Source: Chloroflexota bacterium | GTDB lineage: Bacteria > Chloroflexota > Limnocylindria > Limnocylindrales > CSP1-4 | Length of the DNA stretch: 9,505 nucleotides | Direction: 5' to 3' | Assembly: GCA_013695505.1 (NCBI GenBank) | Contig: JACDAH010000348.1 | Coordinates: 1 to 9,505, forward strand | Shown here: in pieces, positions 5,985 to 9,505 of the stretch | How positions within the stretch are numbered: the first letter of the stretch is position 1 | How the letters are laid out: each line of letters begins with the position of its first letter | Notes under the pieces: generated by a model | The model's database searches: none | Told to the model about the DNA's origin: nothing | The model's input: the letters and a program-made list of their open reading frames with translations, nothing else | Program-made: the position numbers and the translations under genes

Positions 5985-7013
5985 ATGATGGCGGCGATGG
6001 ACGAGGAACGCGGCTCCACGAAGCGAGACCGGCTGGCCCGGATGACCCGGATCCTGGCCCTCCTCAACGCCCACCCCGACGGGATGAAGCCGGCCGAGAT
6101 CGCTCGCCGCGTCGACTCGTCGGTCCGGACGGTCTACCGCGACCTGCGCTCGATCGAGGGCGAGCTGACCATGCCGCTCTGGTCGGAGGGCGGCCGCTGG
6201 GGGGTCGACGCCGAGGCGTTTCTGCCACCCCTGAAGCTGACCCGTGGCGAGGCCATGGCCGTCGTCCTGTCCGCGCGGCTGATGGTCCGCTACGCCGACA
6301 AATACGACCCTGACCTCGCCTCGGCGTTCGAGAAGCTGGCCGCGGTCCTGCCCGCTGCCCTGCGCGAGCACGTCGACCGGACACTCGATGACCTGTCCCG
6401 GCGACCGACCGACGAGACGTTCAACCGCCACCTCCGACTGCTGACCCAGGCGTGGGCCGAGCGGCGCATCGTCGTCCTCGACTACACCCCGGCGCCGTAC
6501 GCCCCGGAGGCCGCGCCGCGGAGCGCCCGGGTCCGGCCATACCTGATCGAGCCATCGCTCCAGACCCACGCCCTGTACCTGATCGGCTGGGACGAGACGA
6601 AGGACGCGATGCGGACGTTCAAGATCGAGCGGATCCGCGACGTTGCCCTGACCCCGGAGAGCTTTGCGGCGCCCGACGCCGAGATCGACGGGATGTTCGA
6701 GCGAGCGTGGGACATCATCGCGGACCAGGAGCCGGTGGACGTCGTCCTGCGCTTCGCAGCCCGCGTGGCAACCCGCGTTCGCGAAGCGCGCTGGCATCCG
6801 ACCGAGGCCGTGGCGGAGGAACCGGATGGCTCCCTGACGTGGCGGGCGACGGTCGCCGGCCCGATCGAGATCCGGCTCTGGATCCTCTCGTGGGGCGACG
6901 ATGTCGAGATCCTCGAGCCGACGGCGCTGCGCGACGACGTCGCGGCCACCCATCGCCGGGCAGCGGCCGCGTACGGGCCGCCACTCGGGCGGCCGACCGG
7001 GAGCGGCGCCTGA
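5985..7013 (+). CDS. WYL-domain transcriptional regulator (HTH-WYL-WCX)
   Basis: 342-aa DNA-binding regulator of the PafC/DeoR-like WYL group. An N-terminal winged helix-turn-helix (15-75) has the recognition region 'PAEIARRVDSSVRTVYRDLRSIE'. A helical linker ('LPPLKLTRGEAMAVVLSARLM', 80-100) follows. The WYL domain spans about 145-222 ('VRPYLIEPSLQTHALYLIGWD', 'MRTFKIERI'), and the WCX dimerisation domain about 250-330 ('VDVVLRFAARVATRVREARW', 'WILSWGDDVEILEP'). The eponymous Trp-Tyr-Leu is Leu-Tyr-Leu here (197-199); Arg210 of the ligand groove is kept. Start choice among ATG 5985, 5988 and 5997 is open; no RBS is clear, and the gene begins 3 bp after the previous stop, so coupling is likely. 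Its last base is the first base of the HD gene. WYL proteins sense nucleic acid fragments or nucleotides and often control DNA-repair or defence genes; it may regulate its own operon (inference). Confidence 0.93.
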   Translation: MMAAMDEERGSTKRDRLARMTRILALLNAHPDGMKPAEIARRVDSSVRTVYRDLRSIEGELTMPLWSEGGRWGVDAEAFLPPLKLTRGEAMAVVLSARLMVRYADKYDPDLASAFEKLAAVLPAALREHVDRTLDDLSRRPTDETFNRHLRLLTQAWAERRIVVLDYTPAPYAPEAAPRSARVRPYLIEPSLQTHALYLIGWDETKDAMRTFKIERIRDVALTPESFAAPDAEIDGMFERAWDIIADQEPVDVVLRFAARVATRVREARWHPTEAVAEEPDGSLTWRATVAGPIEIRLWILSWGDDVEILEPTALRDDVAATHRRAAAAYGPPLGRPTGSGA

Positions 7014-8413
7014 TGCCCCGCCACCCGTTCACCGCGGTCAATCTGATCAGCGATCCGATCCACGGCTACGTCGAGCTGACCAAGCGCCTGACCGCCGAGG
7101 AATCGGGCGCCGCTGGGCTGCCCGAAGAGGACGCGGCCGAGGAGGACCTCCTCGATTCAACCTGGCTTCAGCGTCTCCGCCGGATCAGCCAGCTCCAGAG
7201 CGCTCGCTGGGTCTTCCCGACGGCCGAGCACTCGCGGTTCACCCACGGCCTCGGGGTCATGCACGAGGCCGGGCTGTGGGCACGCCAGCTCTACCCGTCG
7301 ATCCGGGCCGAGCTAACGTCGCGCGGCGAGCCCGCCCCGAGCGAGGGCCTCGTCGTCGAGACGTTCCGGGTCGCCGGCCTCCTCCACGACGTCGGTCACG
7401 GGCCGTTCGCCCACTTCTTCGACGATCGCGTCCTTGTCGACTTCCCCGCCCCAGCGGACCCGCGCCGGCCGGCCGGCAAGCGCCTGACCCACGAAGACCT
7501 CTCGCAGCTGATCATCGAGCGCGAGCTTGGCGCAACCATCCGCGGGCTGCGTCGGGCGCCGGGAGCCGTGCCGGATCGCGACGCATTCGCGACCGACGAG
7601 GTCGTCGACCCGAGCTGGGTCGCGTTCCTGGTCTCGAAGCCCGCCCTCCTCGACCCGACGATGCCGACCTGGGTGCGCTGGCTCCAGCCCCTCCTGTCGG
7701 GCGTGTTCACCGTCGACAACCTCGATTACGTCCGGCGCGACGCGTGGATGACCGGGGTGGCCGTCGACATCGACGTCGAGCGGATGCGACGCTACGCCTT
7801 CATCGGCGAGCGCGGGCTGACCCTGTACGAGCCCGGCCTCGGCGCGCTCGAGATGTTCCTGACCTCGCGGCTGTTTCTGTACCAGCAGGTCTACTTCCAC
7901 CGGACCGTCCGGGCAATCGACCTCGACCTCGCCGAGGTGTTCGGGCCGTCGATCCGGGCGATCTTCGGGGACCGCTCGCCGGCCGACGCCCTCTCCGCGT
8001 ACGCCGATCTCGACGAGTACGGGCTCCTTCACCAGGCTGCCCGCTGGACCCGTGGCGAGGAGCTCTCGGCGGCGCCGACGCCCGGCGACGGGACGGTCAC
8101 GGCCGCCGTGGCGGAGGCGTGGCGGTCGATCCTCCTCCGCCGGCCGAGCTGGCGATCCGAGGCGGAGCTCCGGGTCGAGTACGAAGCCGGCGCCCGGCCC
8201 GATGCCGAGATCGCCGCGCTTGGCAGCGCTGAGCCGGGCCGGGTGGCGATCGATCTCGCGGTGGTCGACGCCCGCCCGGCGGATGCGACCGCGACGGACT
8301 CGTTGCTTGCGGTCGAGGGCCGTGATGGGTCATCGCTGTCGCTGGCTCGCTCGCTCGGAAGACTGCCGGCCTACGCGTTGATTGCGCGCCGCTACCGGCG
8401 CCTCGAGCGCTGA
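7013..8413 (+). CDS. HD-domain phosphohydrolase, COG1078/SAMHD1-like, probable dNTP triphosphohydrolase
   Basis: 466-aa cytoplasmic enzyme of COG1078 (B. subtilis YwfO, E. faecalis EF1143 group), expected to remove triphosphate from deoxynucleotides. The start 'AVNLISDPIHGYVELT' and 'WLQRLRRISQL' (51-61) are family hallmarks. Metal ligands are complete: His78 (EHSRFTHGLG), His125-Asp126 (LLHDVGHGPFAH) and Asp235 (TVDNLDYVRRD). Tyr239 and Asp243 match SAMHD1 Tyr315 and Asp319; His129, His134 and His160 (LTHEDLS) match other active-site residues. An acidic insert (29-48) interrupts the usual link between the first strand and 'LQRLRR'. After about residue 300 the sequence keeps the general helical layout, with 'VYFHRTVRAID', and a less conserved C-terminus follows. 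The ATG overlaps the WYL stop by one base (TGATG), with GGAG about nine bases upstream. It is the last gene of the operon. Nucleotide preference and any allosteric dGTP control cannot be read from the sequence. Confidence 0.9.
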   Translation: MPRHPFTAVNLISDPIHGYVELTKRLTAEESGAAGLPEEDAAEEDLLDSTWLQRLRRISQLQSARWVFPTAEHSRFTHGLGVMHEAGLWARQLYPSIRAELTSRGEPAPSEGLVVETFRVAGLLHDVGHGPFAHFFDDRVLVDFPAPADPRRPAGKRLTHEDLSQLIIERELGATIRGLRRAPGAVPDRDAFATDEVVDPSWVAFLVSKPALLDPTMPTWVRWLQPLLSGVFTVDNLDYVRRDAWMTGVAVDIDVERMRRYAFIGERGLTLYEPGLGALEMFLTSRLFLYQQVYFHRTVRAIDLDLAEVFGPSIRAIFGDRSPADALSAYADLDEYGLLHQAARWTRGEELSAAPTPGDGTVTAAVAEAWRSILLRRPSWRSEAELRVEYEAGARPDAEIAALGSAEPGRVAIDLAVVDARPADATATDSLLAVEGRDGSSLSLARSLGRLPAYALIARRYRRLER

Positions 8414-8426
8414 TCGTCCTGGGTCG

Positions 8427-8441
8427 GGCCGCCGGGCGGCC
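8427..8441 (+). terminator. GC hairpin after the HD gene, weak terminator candidate
   Basis: GGCCGCC-G-GGCGGCC is a perfect inverted repeat 13 bp past the HD stop. No T-run follows, so it is not a classic intrinsic terminator. Fourteen of its bases are repeated at 8462-8475. Confidence 0.35.
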
Positions 8442-8461
8442 AGACTGGCCATCCCACGCTC

Positions 8462-8475
8462 GGCCGCCGGGCGGC
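8462..8475. repeat. Second copy of the 14-base GC palindrome
   Basis: GGCCGCCGGGCGGC is identical to 8427-8440, 35 bases apart. The pair could form alternative stems. Short GC-only repeats also arise by chance in such DNA. Confidence 0.4.
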
Positions 8476-8521
8476 ATCCCCGCTATCGGGCCAGATTTGC
8501 GTGGGTGGAACGTTGGGTCCG

Positions 8522-8542
8522 AAAATCCGTCGCTCCAGCGAC
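8522..8542 (-). terminator. Small hairpin with T-run, candidate terminator of the M23 gene
   Basis: On the minus strand GTCGCT-GG-AGCGAC (8542-8529) is followed after three bases by TTTT (8525-8522). This is the only stem-plus-T-run arrangement in the region, about 170 bp past the peptidase stop. The stem is short. Confidence 0.3.
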
Positions 8543-8583
8543 CCGCGGCGACTCGTTCATGCTCAGCGCAGCCCCCGATCTCA

Positions 8584-8622
8584 CGTCAGGGAGCGATTCG
8601 ATCGCCGGAACTGCCCCTGACG
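8584..8622. repeat. Inverted repeat, 8-bp stem with structured loop
   Basis: CGTCAGGG (8584-8591) pairs with CCCTGACG (8615-8622). The 23-nt loop contains CGAT...ATCG (8594-8604), so a two-tier hairpin is possible. No T-run follows on either strand. It could block read-through between the convergent genes or mark a protein site. Confidence 0.35.
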
Positions 8623-8711
8623 CTCCATGGGTGCACGTCTGGCCCGATGCGCAGAGGCTCGGCAGCCCTGAGCTGATCGGCGGGCGGCGGTCATTCGGCG
8701 AGCGGCGGCGG

Positions 8712-9505
8712 TCAGTGAGCGGTGGCGGCCTTGATCGCCCTCGCGATGTTCCGCGTCCGGAGCGCGACGTCGCCACCGGGCAGGACGTCGAGCGGGTCGA
8801 TCCGGGCGATCTCGAACTTCGGAACCTTCAGGCGCCGCAGGATGTCCTTCCGGACCCCCATCGTCTTCGTCTCGAGCGGGCTGAACAAGCCGTAATGAAC
8901 GTGGCAGCCGGAGGCGTGTCCGGTCGCCCCTTCGTGGCCGATCAGCTGGCCGGCCCTGACGCGCTGCCCCACCCGGACCTTGACGTCGCGGAAGTGGGCG
9001 TAGATCGAGCGATAGCCGTTGCCGTCATCGATCACGACGACGTTGGGCAGGTCGTTCCACATGTGGCGGACATCGAGGATGTGGAAGTACGGCTTCAGGT
9101 CGCCGAGCCAACCGATCTGCTCATCGAAGTGACGGCCGGCCGCCAGGACGACGCCGGAGTGGGCCGCACCGACGCCGGCGCCGCAGAACGACGCCATGTC
9201 GATCCCGTCGTGGAACAGCTTGCCGTCCTTGATCCGGGAGCCGCCGGGGATCGCCTTGAACGGGAGCGTGATGCGGCCGACCCGGATGGGCCACTGGTAC
9301 CCTGTCAGCGACGACACCGGCGGGGCCAAGCGGTCGGCGTAGGCGCGTGGGCCGTCGGCGTCGGTCGGGCGCGGCGGAACCGAACCCGGGTCGACCCTGC
9401 GGGCGGGGGCCGACGTTTCGAGCGCCGCGGCGGTCACGGTCGGTTGATGGCTGGCGGACACGGCGCCCGCGACGCCGCCGGCGAGCGGCTTCAGCGGTTC
9501 GGCGA
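8712..9505 (-). CDS. M23 family metallopeptidase (LytM-type), 5' end outside the window
   Basis: Probable exported zinc endopeptidase acting on peptidoglycan cross-bridges, or a relative. Counting from GTG 9461, the catalytic set is complete: His84 and Asp88 in 'LFHDGIDMA', His156 in 'YRSIYAHF', and His187/His189 in 'GCHVHYGLF'. 'WPIRVGRITLPF' is a usual lead-in and 'VKVRVGQRVRAGQLIGHEGATG' the usual glycine-rich turn. Between 'SGVVLAAG' and 'NVVVIDDGNGY' there is an extra stretch of about 30 residues (110-140, HFDEQIGWLGDLKPYFHILD and onward) that typical family members lack. A C-terminal helix-rich extension of about 50 residues ends the protein. The frame is open 14 codons beyond GTG 9461 to the window edge, reading '...PLKPLAGGVAGAVSASHQ', which may be the end of a signal peptide or anchor. 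I therefore treat it as partial, with GTG 9461 the only candidate start in view. Confidence 0.88.
   Translation of the reverse strand, partial: AEPLKPLAGGVAGAVSASHQPTVTAAALETSAPARRVDPGSVPPRPTDADGPRAYADRLAPPVSSLTGYQWPIRVGRITLPFKAIPGGSRIKDGKLFHDGIDMASFCGAGVGAAHSGVVLAAGRHFDEQIGWLGDLKPYFHILDVRHMWNDLPNVVVIDDGNGYRSIYAHFRDVKVRVGQRVRAGQLIGHEGATGHASGCHVHYGLFSPLETKTMGVRKDILRRLKVPKFEIARIDPLDVLPGGDVALRTRNIARAIKAATAH

Larger units (their letters stand above)
8414..8711. other. Convergent intergenic region with hairpins, no gene
   Basis: 298 bp between the ends of the HD gene and the M23 peptidase gene. Open frames here have weak third-position G/C bias and are not supported. It contains a GC hairpin just after the HD gene, a second partial copy of it, a small hairpin with TTTT for the minus strand, and an 8-bp stem at 8584-8622. 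The 10-mer GCGGCGGTCA occurs twice, at 8684-8693 and 8705-8714; the second copy includes the peptidase stop codon. Confidence 0.6.

Noticed and set aside
4677..6953. Very long minus-strand open frame (758 codons) opposite the membrane protein and WYL genes
   Set aside because: It has the Arg/Asp/Pro-rich composition of an antisense shadow of GC-rich genes, no domain, and the plus strand carries clear families.
7313..8032. Minus-strand open frame of 239 codons opposite the HD gene
   Set aside because: Antisense shadow with Asp/Val/Gly-rich composition and no motif.
6901..8232. Plus-strand open frame of 443 codons inside the HD gene
   Set aside because: Arg/Pro-rich shadow in another frame of the well-conserved HD phosphohydrolase.
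5985..8413. A known CBASS, BREX or CapW-type defence locus
   Set aside because: No cyclase, effector nuclease, BREX or other defence gene is present in the window; only the WYL class and the dNTPase idea point that way.
8480..8580. tRNA-like sequence around GGTCCGAAAATCC
   Set aside because: It does not give a T-arm consensus, an acceptor stem or an anticodon arm.
8483..8776. Minus-strand open frame between the HD and M23 genes
   Set aside because: It starts inside the M23 gene in another frame, has weak third-position bias and no recognisable domain.

Overview
This is a GC-rich window (roughly 70% by eye, third codon positions strongly G/C) from a free-living bacterium. It carries nine protein-coding genes and no RNA genes, mobile elements or CRISPR arrays that I can see. 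The Ser/Pro/Thr-rich lipoprotein linkers, the small 'GL.P.EAANLTA' protein, the four-helix-plus-one membrane protein with a secreted beta-type domain, and leaderless GTG genes behind TAnnnT boxes all recall uncultured Chloroflexota (Limnocylindria/Ellin6529-like). A high-GC actinobacterium is the main alternative. This assignment is inference from style, not from a marker gene.

Left part (1-4563): a plus-strand LysM lipoprotein (6-485) meets, tail to tail with 4 bp between stops, a long minus-strand block. In its own direction that block reads: a small conserved hypothetical protein (4563-4213); a perfect 14-bp hairpin; a promoter region with a 13-bp direct repeat; an S-adenosylmethionine hydrolase of the DUF62 family (4055-3228); and a complete polar-amino-acid ABC importer made of a binding lipoprotein (3111-2158), one permease (2123-1248) and one ATPase (1251-490). 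A GC-only hairpin starts at the binding-protein stop codon, a layout that in other importers lets the binding protein be made in excess. Permease and ATPase overlap by 4 bp.

Middle and right part (4564-8413): a 233-bp divergent region leads to a plus-strand operon of three tightly packed genes. They are a five-helix membrane protein with a large external domain (4797-5981), a WYL-domain transcription factor (5985-7013), and a COG1078/SAMHD1-like HD phosphohydrolase with all metal and triphosphate-contact residues (7013-8413). The last two share one base at TGATG. A regulator coupled to a probable dNTP triphosphohydrolase and a membrane protein is the most interesting combination in the window, although nothing in the sequence proves a joint function.

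Right end (8414-9505): a 298-bp convergent intergenic region with several hairpins and short repeats, then a minus-strand M23 (LytM-type) peptidase whose reading frame runs off the right edge.

Two genes on opposite strands that lack an upstream cotranscribed gene (the SAM hydrolase and the membrane protein) share one start architecture: a TAnnnT hexamer, exactly 7 nt, then GTG, with no ribosome-binding site. This predicts leaderless transcripts and fixes both starts.
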